Counted from the stretch's first letter, positions 27,609 through 40,496 are shown. The stretch is DNA of 64,000 nucleotides from Archegozetes longisetosus (GCA_018873245.2 JAEMBT020000007.1:8563129-8627128); one strand, 5' to 3'. Numbers and translations: made by a program. Notes: generated by a model not told the origin, from the letters alone.

Positions 27609-30455
27609 ATTTGCAAGTTTAATTAAAATTTTGTCGACAAAATAAAAATTTAGAGCTAAAAAGTAGAATAAGTAGTAAAAGAAATAATTTATAATTAAAT
27701 GGTCATATAAATGAAAAGCATATATTAGAATAGAAGAACTATATTTTACGCCCTGAGTCCAACTATTTAATTATTGATTACATTTTCTATGAACAATGCA
27801 CCAGTAGATCTATATTTGATAGCAAATCATAATATATTAGATAATGTCAATAAGTAATTATTGAAACACATTGAAAACTATAGAATTTAATTAAAGTATG
27901 TTATTTTGTTATCAATCAATTACATAATATAATGATAGAACAAATTGACAATTCTCTTTTTAATCATCAAATATAACAGAAAAACACAGCAATTATCTAC
28001 TTATATACCAATTACTTTCAATTATTTACTGTTGACATATATTTTGTTTGAAGAGTTTCATATCTTATAAGAACCGTTGACCTCAATTTATTTTCGTCAA
28101 ACTAAATGATTTCTGTGAAAAGGGCTTCAATTATTTTGGTCAGTAGTATAGATGAAAAATCCAGCCATTCAAACAAAAACAGCATAATTGTGACATTCAG
28201 CATAAAAAACTTAATTTTTCATCTCTACCCCTAACTGCTGTCCTATCTCATGCTTTCTATACTTTAAATCTAAACTACAGCCAATTAATACAATTTGTGA
28301 TCACTTCAAAACTATTCATTTTGATTAGAGAGTCATTTAATTAAATGTATAACTGCTACGATTGTATTGATTGTCAATTGTCTTAATGAAAGTCTAATAA
28401 AATTAATGGGTTTTATGTGAGGAACACTTATTTATTATTCAAATTAAAAGAGAATGGCATTAAGGGTAGCATTTATTGGAAGAGTAACAGTAGTTTGACT
28501 ATCATTTACATTTAACTTGTCTTACAATAGCACTATAATTACAACATTATCTCAATAGTTGTGTTTGTCTCTACCAACACAACACCTAAGTTGGCATTAA
28601 ACTAAAACTCAATTTTGCTGAACCTCAATCGTTATACCAAATGGTAAGATAAATACAGAAATTAATCGAGAAACAGCTTTTTCAAATGAAATCATTTTGA
28701 CTAATTTAAGTTGAGTCGTGTCCAAATGATTGCGCTGATCTACTCATTTCCTTTTTCTATCATTAAGTAACTTGAATATTATGATTTTTTAAATAATCAT
28801 GATTATAGTAATTATTTGGAAATTCAAGTTTAAATTGCGTTTTCAGAAAAAATATTCTAATTCTCAATGAATGTATTTATCTAAAATTTGACCAAATCGT
28901 GCTTCATTCAAATTAAAAGTCTTTCAACTCAATCAAATTTTCAATTATTCTCAAAGTCCATTACAAAGTTTATTGATTTAACTGTAGTAAAATGCTCTCT
29001 GAGTCGTAAAATTGAGTGATTATTTAAATTTGGCAATTAAGTTAGTAATGAATGTTTAAATTGGTTGGTTTTCATTTGTTGAAAATAATTGAAATATCTA
29101 ATGCAAATAAACTTCAATATAGACTTAATTAAAACCGGTTAAAGTTAGAACTAATCCTATTTGAGAGTTGAGTTATTTTTTATCAAATGTAAACAAATAT
29201 AAGAAATGATGGACACAATGAAAGCAAACATTGAGCTGATAACTGGTCAGTCAATCAATTGTTTGTAAAACTTCTGTTAGTATGTGATATGAGAAGTAGG
29301 ATTGAATTGAAGTTTTTAGAGGAACTTGTTATAAAAAGTATGCGATATATTTCTTTGTGAAATCTATCTTTCGTTTGTTGCAGGTCTGCGACCCCCTCGT
29401 TTAAGTTTGGTCCTCCCCTGGCCTTCATCTAGTTGCAATAAGTAAGAAAACTTATTCTCTTTTCTCTATCCTTGCCTATGCTCGTGAGTTATAATAGCGC
29501 AATACCTTAATCTTAGCTCCACTATTGGTAAAAAATCGATATAAACTTTTGGCCAGTCATATAGCCTGATGTATGGAATTTATGTTTTCATGAGTTCCCC
29601 CATTTTTCGATGAATGCCACCCCCTTTTTCTTTGAGCTACTCATTGTAATCCCAGTATTGTGACGGTCACATCATCAGCATCTTATCAAAGAATGTAGAG
29701 AGAAATAAAATCAACCAAATGCATGGATTTAGTTGGATAGTTAGTTTTGATTGTGAGTTATATAAATACTAATGTATAGATAAATCATAATATTAGATAT
29801 TAGTGAAATGCATAGAAATCCAACTAATCTACATATATATAAACAAACTCTCTATTTGACAGAGTTGTACATTTGAAGTTTGCGTGTCAATGGACACTAC
29901 ATCACTAATATATACCATCGCTACGATTGCTTTACATTAATAGCTAAGCTGAACGCCAATAAGTTTTTAGCTTGAAATGTGCTCTTTTGCATTCATTCGA
30001 ACTGAGCGTTGACCAGAGTCAAAGCCTAATGCATTAAGTGAACCTATCATCAAATTCAAAAAAACTTATATGCATCATACTGTATGAGATTGGTTTCCTT
30101 ATTTCTTTCTCTCTCATTCCCAACTCATTCCGAGCTGCTTCCTCTCCCCCTTTGCTTTGATTTTGATCTTATTCTGGGTCTGAGTCTATCCAGTGGTCTT
30201 GAGAGCACTGCGGGAAGTAGAAAAGTTTTTCCAATTTAAATCCTATATTTGCAAAAGAAAAAAGTTCTCTTCTGGCTATCTTTTAAGTCACCTTAGCAAC
30301 TGCATCATAATATTACTAAACAGAGAATCAACCAGAGAATAGGGAGAAGGATAGAGGGAGAGACAGGATCAGGCAAATCGAGAGATAGCTGAGTGTGTCA
30401 GATCGTGCGAGACGAGTTGGCCAGCGTTCAGAACATACTGTGCATCACTTCTTGC

Positions 30456-30460
<5 letters not shown>

Positions 30461-30502
<42 letters not shown>
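30461..30502. repeat. (GA)n microsatellite
   Basis: Pure GA run of 42 bp. Confidence 0.97.
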
Positions 30503-30505
<3 letters not shown>

Positions 30506-32324
30506 ATGCAGGTCACTGCACCATCACATGCTGCAGATGAGGCAAAGCAGCTATCGAGAGGCTTTAGCCATTTTACTTTAAAATGCCAGAATGGGGGTCG
30601 TTAAAGGCAGCAGGGCTTAAATGGAGAACAGAGAATTGGCATAAAAATGTTAAAGCTTTAAAAAAAGGAAGAAACCATTCACACTAACAATTCTTAGCTA
30701 CGCTCCACAAATGGCCTAAATGAACAATATGATCAACTTGACGGCAAAACTTTTCAATTGCATAAACATTTTCCAATTGCCTAAATCTAGACTGAATTTA
30801 TTAAAGTTGATATAAAATGAGAAACTTTTCTGTTTACTGAAAACACGTCTAACTCTTATGATTGAACTTATTATGCAGTAGAAGTACGTATAAAAACTAC
30901 GTATAAGAAGTATGTATATGAACTTCACTTGAATTCTTAATGAACATTTGATGGCAATTATGTGAAAGAGAGTTTTTTCAGTAAATATTTATCGAACAAC
31001 TGATGGTAAGATAAAAGAGTAATCGTACCTATCGAAGGTCAGACAATGTGACATTCGAATAGTCAGTTAAATACTCAGTTAAATAATACTTATAATTAAG
31101 ACTTTAAAAAAAAATAATATCACGTTTTCTTTATTAACTTCGCTCCCATTACTCAACATAAATCATACAAAAATTGTTTGAAAAAATTCTTTAAAACATT
31201 CTTTCTTTCCTATTTGTTAGTCAGTTGTGTTACGTAATTATCAATCTTAGCAATAAACAGAGTCAAACTCTCGGATAATTGCTATTTCACAAATCAATCC
31301 AACATTAATTAAAGGTTTAATGTCTGAGATTTCAGACCCGGATTACTTCATACCGAACCTCAACTAAAGCTCAATATCGAAATCAGGTTTTATCAAATTG
31401 ACAATTGGTAGGTATCGAAACCTAATTATAAATTAGCGATTGAAAAGAAACATTTGACCCATTTATACAATATAAGCATGACTTATGCTCTCCATACAAC
31501 TTAATAGCTTTAGTCATAGGTTTAATCATCACCTCATCAATGATGGCTTTTCAACACGGAATGATCTGCAAATTGTGTTTACATTTACAAATGGCGAACA
31601 GTTTGACCCAAATAAAACCATCTGCATGAGCATCGATGACCAATTTATGAATATTTGTTAAGCAAAAGTTAATGTTAGGCTAAGTTGATAGCAATAGCTA
31701 ATAATAATGCTATGATCGCTTTAATACTAAACTTATTATAGATCCACACCTATTGATGATTAGATTGCGATCGCTTCATGAATACAGATCAGCGCACTTA
31801 AAAAATGTATTAATTTTTTATCATTTCAGATACTATTGTTCAATAGTGTCATATTTGCAGAACTCCTCCTTTTGGAGCATTGACAGGACACGAAAATGAA
31901 GAATGTGTCTAAATGGGTGATACTATTGAGCCAGAAATAATTTGCTTTAAAAAAGAGAAGGCAACAATTTTTTCAATCAAATATCTGCTAAAGTGACTTT
32001 TTGATAGTATAATTTCACTGAGAATATATATTCATGCGAACCTTTCCAATGAAAGACCATAATCATTTTGGTAGTCGAGTAGAAAATAAAGCAGAATTCT
32101 CAATTTTGATAACAGGCTTCACAATCATTTTGCCTGAATTTTAGCATATCATGCATCACTGGACACTCACTTGTTTTTTATATTAATCAATAACTTAAAG
32201 GGTATTTCATGTATTTTATGCCGAGTATCACTTATATACATCTAACACCAGTTATAAGCTATAGTAAAGTGGAATAATGTGAGGGAGAGTGAGTGGCCCT
32301 CATTATAGTCTCTCTCATCTTCTC

Positions 32325-32327
<3 letters not shown>

Positions 32328-32365
<38 letters not shown>
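32328..32365. repeat. (CT)n microsatellite
   Basis: CT run of about 38 bp preceded by TCTCTCATCT duplications. Confidence 0.96.
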
Positions 32366-32367
<2 letters not shown>

Positions 32368-33839
32368 CTCGAAATAGTGAACTATATCATAAGTTTGTAA
32401 ACCTTATTATTAGTAATGTTCGTAATTTAAGTTCATTATACATGATTCACTCTTGTCGACAAAGAGTATTTTTATGTAATAATCATTTCAAAAATTCATT
32501 CATTCGCATGAAAATAATTTATGAGTTTTAGAAATTGTTCAACTATTTAAAGTATTTTTTCCGAAAATTGAGTTTGGCAAAAAAACCTTTGGTGAATAAT
32601 AATCAGAATTTGATGCTTGAAATTTATGGCAACTCTCGAAAGATGGCAACTAATCAACTAATAAACGCACAACTATTGCCCTCATCGTTCTTATTCACTA
32701 TGAGGCGCAACCAAATCAATAAGACTAGTAACTAAGTTAAGCTAAACTTTACAACCTATTCTTACGTTCCTCGAGCCTCAAAATCAAATTTGATCGCAAA
32801 ATTTTCAAACAAATTCATATCAAATTAAAAACAGTTTGAGTAATTATATTATCAGGTTATATGATATCTGCAGCTAAATTATAATTAATGAGTATTAGAT
32901 GTAGATTGTGAGGAATGAGCACAAAATAAGGACTTGAATTATAACTTCTAAACGATCATTATAGAAAATATTAACTTCATATATCATTAACTTATGATTT
33001 CTTCAAACTTCATGTATTTCTAGTATTCTGCATAATTTTTGAATAAATCTCAAACTTTTTCCCATTAGAGTAACTTATTTTTTTTTACTTATTGCATTTT
33101 AATCTTTTTAATAATTTTTTATCAAATAATTATTACTTGACTTAAAATAACTCCATTTTATGCTAATTGTTTAAATATTTATATAAAATCGAAATGTTTC
33201 TGAAAAAATTATTGACTTTATATCCATTGAATGTCAATTAAAATCACATTTATTACAACTTAAGTTCATTCTACAAATATGTCTAAGCTTTTAATTTTTA
33301 CAATCATATAAATGTATTTTCAGAATATATTTCAATAAATTAACTCAAACGTTGCAAAAATTCAACATTATGAGGAAGCTTAAACTCAGGTTTTTAGGTG
33401 TTATTTCGGAATTAACGGATAGTTAAAAAGATATGATTCAGAATCGGGTATAAAAATCGATGAGAAACAAAACATTTGAAAAATGTGATTGAAAGTCTAT
33501 ACTTTATTTTGGTCTTAAATACTGGTTTTCGCCATCCGTGAGAAATAATTGCCATCATTTCGATTAATATTTGATATTGATTGTTAACATGAAATAAAAA
33601 AATTTCGAAATAATTTAAAATCAATCAGTATTCGCATTAGAGATGATGATTACTTTTTGATCTGAACTTTTTGCTCAAGTTATAAATATTATGATAGATT
33701 AAATCGCAATAATAATGTAATTCTAGAAAAGAATAGCATCATTAGTTGAGATAAGACATGAAAAGTTTTGATCATTTTCAATTTATTCGGATAGTTAACA
33801 TTCATAAAATCGATACGTTTGGTTGAGTTAGGTTTGAAA

Positions 33840-34173
33840 AGAGAAAATAAAAAACCATATAGAAGTTCACATATACACTACACAAAAATAAACAAAAATC
33901 TAAATCATATAAAAATAGAAAAAATATATCAAGAGAAAAATAATATATCAAATTATAAATTTAAATTAAAAAATATTAAAAAAAAAAAAAAAAATTAAAA
34001 AAAATCATTTAGTAGTACAAAAGTAAATATAAAAAATAAAAAATACCATAAATACAAAAAAAAACAGAAGACATAGTAAAAAAAAAAAAAATTCAACAAC
34101 AAAAACATAGATGATCGATGATGCATTCAAAAAAAAAAAAAATAAAAGAAAAAAAAAAAAAAGTTATTATTAT

Positions 34174-34219
<46 letters not shown>
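33840..34219. repeat. A-rich tract ending in a 42 bp poly(A) run
   Basis: About 380 bp with very strong A-over-T bias on the plus strand and many A runs. It ends in (TTA)n followed by 42 uninterrupted A (34,178-34,219). Origin unclear; see findings. Confidence 0.9.
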
Positions 34220-34221
<2 letters not shown>

Positions 34222-34784
34222 AAATTAGAATGGCTCCAAAGGAAACGGTTGGATGGATGTGAATGTTTAGATCACAAGTTAAAAATAGTCGACCAGAACA
34301 ATAAACCGAGTTATCTTATTTAGCAATTATTATTATTATTATTCTTTGCAAATATTGCATTATTTTTTGCTTTCAGGTAAACTACGTAAATAAGCACTAT
34401 ATAAGCCTTGAATTATCGATAATTTCCACTATTTCTAGTCAGCAAAGTTTGGCCCTAAACACAAAACAATATCAAAAGAAAAGCATTAAAAGGAAGAATG
34501 CATTACCGCTTTATCTTTTCCAAAAACGGGGGAAAATAAGAAAATAATACTTTAATAATAAATACTGGAGATAATAGTTGTTTGTGAGAGAGAATGAGGG
34601 AGAGATACAAGAAAGTGAAGATGACATGCAACTCATGCAACTTTATTAGCATTTGCTTTTTCTTTTTAGGCCATCATTATTAGAAAAAATTTTCTGTATT
34701 TACTTAAGTCTTCTGTAGAGTACAAGCGTTGGACCACTAAAATAATAACTATAACCACTATAACTAATATAACCAATGTGACTA

Positions 34785-34788
34785 CAGT

Positions 34789-34838
<50 letters not shown>

Positions 34839-34982
34839 GCGAACTATTGGCTATAATCCACACTTTGGAAAAAATTATTTAGTTTGCAGGCTATGCACGC
34901 TATATCCGATATAGTGAACTGCCGTTATAATCAACAGATATCTATTGCATCATAGGCTGTGCATCATAACTCGATGCGACTG
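34785..34982. mobile_element. Inverted-repeat element of the same type, copy C (198 bp), carrying a CT tract
   Basis: Both ends begin CAGTCG and both are flanked by TA (34,783-34,784 and 34,983-34,984). It shares CTGCAGCGA, TATATCCGA and CGATATAGTGAAC words with copy A, so they look like one family. A 44 bp (CT)n run starts inside the left terminal repeat. Non-coding. Confidence 0.6.
34792..34835. repeat. (CT)n microsatellite inside inverted-repeat element C
   Basis: 44 bp CT run that starts within the left terminal inverted repeat. Confidence 0.96.
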
Positions 34983-35991
34983 TACTCTAACCAACATAAC
35001 TACTATATAGAACAATCACCGCTAATGAATCTATGAGTGCGTCTTCACTACATTAAAAGGCAATAAGAAATGAAATAAAACTAGATCTTCCCCTGACCGA
35101 TCACTAGAAGCAGTTGTGAAGTTATAGCACTAGTAAATGGTTATCAGAAGAAATTAGGAAGATTTAAAGTCCAAGCCTGAGAGGAGAAAGAGATGCGACG
35201 ACTGATTGTAGAAAGTGATGAATGAATGGTTAAATATTTGAATGTGATTGAGGTAGTCAATCGGGAGTTGGACGTGTAATTGTTTTTAATAAAATTTAAT
35301 AAAATCTTTCGAAAGATCCAAAAGAAAATTTTCCACTATTATAATTGTGAAAATAAAACATTTTAGCAACTTATATGAGATCATTTAAATATATATATAC
35401 TGTACACATATATATAGTCTTATATATATTGTGCTTAAAAACTCGGCTACAATTGAAAAACCGAAAATGAAAACATACCAAAAATAGCTGGTCTCGAAAA
35501 GGAACAAATTAAAGGTTCATTTGGATAGTGTTAGAGTTAGTTTAGTTGAGTTTAAAGTTAGTAAAAGTAACTCAATTAATAGTAACCGTGTCTACATAAA
35601 TGAGATTATTTACATTATAGTTATTTGGATAAAAGCGTGAATAATATGGATAATGATAATTAGTAATAATGATAATTAATAATAATAATCAATGATAATA
35701 CTCATTATTATTTAACTAGGAATCAATATGCGGTCCTTCAGTTGAAAATTTTATTAGGAACTTTTGTTATCTTTATCAGTTTATAATTAATAAGTGCAGA
35801 ATTTCTTAATTTACTTAATTATTACATAGTCTGAGGTAGAATTTGAGACGATAATTATGTCATAACGGACCACATGGTTTGAGTCTTTGCTTTATGCAAA
35901 TTGATTAGTTTTCGTCAATAAAATTAATTATAAACACAATTAGTAATCCAATTTCAATTTGGTCATTATAAAGCATCTAAAAAACGTTAAG

Positions 35992-36166
35992 AAACAAATC
36001 AGAGATAATAGGATAGGTTGGTATTAGGTTAAGTTCATATTAGGTTAGGTTAGGCTCATATTAGGTTAGGTTAGGCTCATATTAGAGTTAGTGATGAAAC
36101 TGCTTCTAACAAAACAAATCATAGATAATAGGAAAGGTTGACATTAGAGTTAGTAATGAAACTGCG
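35992..36166. repeat. Tandem duplication with internal TTAGG-type repeats
   Basis: Two copies of a unit starting AAACAAATCA(G/T)AGATAATAGG and ending GTTAGT(G/A)ATGAAACTGC. The first is expanded by (GCTCATA)TTAGGTTAGGTTAG units. TTAGG is the common arthropod telomere repeat. Confidence 0.85.
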
Positions 36167-36569
36167 TTTAAGCACAACTAGCGTTTACAGTAATTTTCAT
36201 GACAATTAGTGTAATACAGTTACAACATATCTCCATCATCATGATCTCCTAGTTTCACAATAATTGTTCTACTCTTATATTTTATTTTAAACCAATAGCT
36301 TCTACAGTAGCAATAAATATATAACTAATAATAATTATTACTTCAGTTTTACTCCATTTAAGAAAAGAAACTGAAATTATCAGTTAAATTATGAATTGAA
36401 GGGTAGTTCAAGTATTGGAAATTACTCGATATATTGCACGCAACATGTTTTTCATAGTAATAATGCACCTCAAATTCCACAAACATAATCAACAAATTGC
36501 GTAATGAAAAGCACCGGAGTCATAATAATTATTGGGATTAATATAATTATTAGCTAATACTTAGTTTGC

Positions 36570-37827
36570 TTTTGTTTAGAAACAATTTATTTTCTTATTT
36601 AAAGATCAGACTTAGCATCATTTTGAAATAGGAACTGGAAGTCGCCTCAGAGCTAATATATATATTAATCATATATTCATATAACAGGTATATTCATATA
36701 TGTATTCATATATATATTATCGGCGCTTAATATTCAATTGTACAATAATAGTAATAATCATAATAAGTTTGTCATAACTAAGTCATTAATTGAGGAATGT
36801 TTCCATTTTGTTAAATATTACAATGTTTTGAAAAGTAAATTTTTATCTTATATATTATATGTCGAGTATATACTTTCTAAACATGAAACGTTTTTGTTCA
36901 TCAGAACATCTTTTTGGCGGTTCTAAAATAAAAATCGACACAAACCACATTTACATTATTACAATAATTATGTATAATTTGTTTAGTGTGTTGTGTGCAT
37001 GAATGTTGTCTTATTGAGAAAATCAAATAAAAGAGCAATTAATCACACAATTGTATTGGGAAAGAAAGTAATTTGGGAACATTTCGAGCTCAATAAATGC
37101 ATCTCTAATACAGTATTCCAATAAAAAAGCAGGAACTTGATTGACAGTTTTGTCTCATAGTTTCTAATAATATTTAGTAATAGTATTTTTCATTATTCGT
37201 TTTCTAGTTGGAAATAGTTTTTCATTTTAGTTTGAATGTTGAGGACAACTTTGTAGTGAAAGTTACATATATTCTAATTGAATAACTTTGATTGAGTGAC
37301 CCATTCATTGAGTTACCCATTCATTGATTGCAACATTTGACCCGCAAGTTTGTAAAGTCCTCAACGTATAGGAACGTATTATTTAGTATATGATAATAAT
37401 ATTTAAATATTTATAATCTTTTTGAAAATGAGTCCATACTGATCATCGTATAATATAATATATAAAGCAATTATTCTTGTTTAGTCATTCTTAACAGTGT
37501 CAGCCTATGTGTCGAAGAAATTAGTTTTTCGCGGTTTGTGCCCTAACTTCTTATAATAACTTCTCGATATCTGTTTCTGTTTCAGCGCATTTGTTACAGT
37601 TCTCTACGCGTTTTGCGCAAGTGTTTAGTTTAGTAATTATATAATTAGAGGAACACAAAAATGAAACATTTTCTATTAATCTGCTCGCGAAATGTCTGCA
37701 ACGCAAACATTCATTAGAGACTTATTTGCCTGCAATATATGAGTTAATAGTTATATCAATTAAGTTATTTGCAACAATCAATGTAGTGTGAAGCTGAAAG
37801 ACAACAATTTAGTCATAATTATTGCTG
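36570..37827 (-). other. zfh2: Presumed zfh2 3' UTR
   Basis: About 1.25 kb of AT-rich non-coding sequence separates the stop codon from the first AATAAA that I find on the minus strand. It contains no open frame of note. Extent is inferred from that signal alone; a shorter UTR using a variant signal is possible. Confidence 0.35.
36586..36591 (-). terminator. Candidate poly(A) signal AATAAA for zfh2
   Basis: Reads TTTATT on the plus strand. It is the nearest canonical AATAAA downstream of the zfh2 stop (1.24 kb). Another lies at 36,281-36,286. Position only; no transcript evidence. Confidence 0.3.
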
Positions 37828-38702
37828 TCAATGAGTGGCATCACTCATATTACCATAAGCAACAGCTGCAGCGTTTACGTTCATATTCTTAGTTAAATAA
37901 TTAATAAGGTTTGCATCGTTTCCATTCATAAAAAGAGTTGCCATATCTGATAAATTATTCGATTGAGTATCAGGTGTCGGACCACCATTAGTAGTGATAG
38001 CAGTTGTGGAGGTTGTGGTAGTGGTGGTGTTAGTGATTTCGTACTTTTGAGTCCTTTTCAGGTGTCTGTCACTGTCGCAGTGGAACTTATACTCAATAAT
38101 CGAAGCGAACTTTTCATGACAAGCGCGGCATTCGATATAAATTTGTACTAACTTCAAAGTCGCCTTTATATCAGAGCTCTGTTTGGCAAAACACGACGCC
38201 CTTTGATGACCCAAACAAAGAACTTCTGCCGGATATGTCATATGACATTTCTTGCAAGTAAAGCCAACCTCAACGTCACTCTCGTTAATCATTTTAAAGT
38301 CTAAGTCGCTGATAACACATCTCAACTCATCAATACTACGGCCGTCTTGCATGAATCGGACACTACTTATGCCAAATTGATTCAATTTGCTGGTGATCTC
38401 AGGAAGAGCTGATGGCGGCAGTTGCAATAGACTGAGTGGAGTGCCGTACATGTTGCTCGTGTCCGCATAGAACGATGTGCTACTCGAGTGCTGCTGTTGA
38501 GCATGTTGTTGGTGTGGCTGTTGTTGGTGTGACTGTTGTTGGTGTGGCTGTTGTTGATGAGGCTGTTGTTGATGCGACTGCTGTTGGTGTGCTTGTTGTT
38601 GCACTTGTTGTGAATGCTGCTGAAGGGACGCCGCTGTATTCGGCATGACTTGTCCTGAGTTAGGCCCGGAACCGACTGATCCACCGTTACTCGCGGATGG
38701 AG
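37828..38702 (-). CDS. zfh2: zfh2, last coding exon (C-terminal part)
   Basis: The exon starts after a pyrimidine-containing tract and TAATAG acceptor at 38,703-38,704. It begins with CT, which completes the G left by the upstream exon to GCT (Ala), so the phase matches. It encodes about 290 residues to the stop at 37,828-37,830. A Ser/Gly/Gln start leads to a His-Gln repeat (about 38,489-38,626). A globular part follows with a C2HC finger (CKKC, His and Cys later) and a C2H2 finger (CRACHEKF, HCDSDRHLKR), both like the C-terminal fingers of ZFHX3/4. A poly-Thr stretch and an Asn-rich tail close the protein. The longer open frame that starts at 38,832 with a hydrophobic run is intron read-through: its first 43 codons translate the polypyrimidine tract. 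I see no sign of decay. Confidence 0.92.
38489..38626 (-). repeat. zfh2: His-Gln coding repeat in zfh2 last exon
   Basis: Imperfect 12-15 bp tandem units encode HQQQS/HQQQP-type repeats. Open frames in other phases over this stretch are shadows of this repeat. Confidence 0.9.
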
Positions 38703-40490
38703 CTATTAGTTTGTTGGGAAAGTGGCAAAACCACAGGGAAAGAAAAAAGAAAAGCATAAATTGTGGGTAAAGATTGGCGGCAATTAGTAAAAGTAAACGC
38801 ATAAAGATAGTTAAAATGCCATTGAGAGACATAAAAATGCAACATTTGCGGCATTAGAATTCATGTCTTTTGCAGTGAGTCTTGTTTGAGGCGTACTTTG
38901 ATTGCGATCGTGAAGCAATGCAATTCGCGTGTCACAAGCGCTCGAATCAAGTCCCAAATACACTTTCCGTCTATCATACCCTCAAACTGATGCATCGTTA
39001 AGATAAGTTTTACTAAATTTCTCGTTAGGCTCAGGTGTTCAATGAAACATCACAGCATGCGAGACACATAAAATACAAGTTAAAATAGTAAAAATACTAA
39101 ATTTACAGTTCTTTCAAGTCTATGCAATTATCATCAGATCCGGCTTTAGTTAGCAATGCAAAAGCATTTATGTTTAAAAGTCCACTCAACTCAAGCCAGG
39201 CAACTATTTTTTTATTATTTGATTCAGTTCATGTTTTCCACTATCTTCTAATCTCAAACAATGAGAAAAAGTCAAACTATTTCTCTCATATTCTATTTTC
39301 TTGTCGATCTCACACTCATATCGAGACTCTCTTTAGTATTTCTCCGGTATTTCTTTAGTCCCTCTCTCACTCTCTCTTTAGTATTTGTCTCTCTCTCAGG
39401 CTCTGTTTTGCTGGTTGGCTTCTTTATTTCATTTTGACTTACAAATATGACATTTCGCTTTTGCTATTCATTTGAGCGTACAAAGAGGGAAAGACAGTAT
39501 ATCGCATAAGGGGGACTTCAATTTCACCAACATCAAATTCTACAAGTTTTAGCTCCAATTCTTTTCCCAATCAATCAATCAATGAGATGACCAAAAAATA
39601 TTACTTTAACCGTTCGCATCTATGCAACAAAAATACTTTTGGACATCACATATACACGAATCAGTACGAAAACGAATCAAACGGTAAGTCGTTCGAGTCA
39701 GGAGGTAACTGATGCTGAAGCAGAAATATTGCAAACACTGTCAGTGTTAGGCTGTGCAGAAAAGATGGCACTGATGGCACTATTGAATGGCAAAGTGAGT
39801 CAAGCATACATTTGGTTAGAATTCTCAAACTTGCATCATATCAGTGGTTAGAATCAGAAAAATTATATTCTGGTCACAGTTGTCCATTTTTCAGTGTCAA
39901 CCATAGTCTCAGTGGGTGGTTGGCCTCATATGGACGACTTATGACTACTTTTGAAAGCTGTCTCTGCTCTGGCACACCCACTGTATAGCTGTTTCTTAGT
40001 TAATACTGAGTTTTTAGTTTCTACTTTTTAATCACTTTACTTTAAGCCAACTTTTAAGATCGATGACTCAGATAACAGATTCTAATTAATTTAGTTTTTC
40101 TGCTTTTCTTTCCATTTCGTAAGACTCCCCTCAATATTGATTCGATTAGTTTTTTCGAGTTTTCATTTTATGCGTCACTTTTTTCTAATCTAAACCTATA
40201 CTTTATATAAGCTTCATTTGCATCTACAGTAATTTGGCAATAATTTACAGCAGAAGCAAAGTAGAGAGGCAACGAAGAGAGAGACCGAGGGAGAGACTCA
40301 GAGAGCCTGAGAGAGTGAGAGAGACGGAGTCCTCCACTAATAACACGAAATAGCATAGCATAGAAAAAGGAGTTAACAAGCTTTAGGCTTAAAAAACAAG
40401 CTTGCGCCAATGCCACAGTACAGTACAATGTATGTGTCAGTAAGGCATTGCTTTAGCTTCACATTTTTTACGGCTCAGAGGAAACTGTAA

Positions 40491-40496
<6 letters not shown>

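Larger units (their letters stand above)
18601..30460. other. Gene-free, very AT-rich region without GA/CT tracts
   Basis: Nearly 12 kb without a long GA/CT run, in contrast to both sides. It holds two inverted-repeat elements, a 21 bp duplication and one GC-rich, splice-site-bounded 58 bp patch at 29,384-29,441. No supported gene. Confidence 0.6.
30503..36569. other. Gene-free region downstream of zfh2
   Basis: Contains two CT tracts, the A-rich tract, inverted-repeat element C and the TTAGG-type duplication. No coding sequence is recognisable. Confidence 0.6.

Noticed and set aside
28793-28806. 14 bp palindrome ATAATCATGATTAT
   Set aside because: Expected by chance in AT-rich DNA of this length; no flanking support.
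38703-38832. Methionine start at 38,832 for the last-exon frame, giving a membrane-like N-terminus
   Set aside because: The hydrophobic residues come from translating the intron's polypyrimidine tract.
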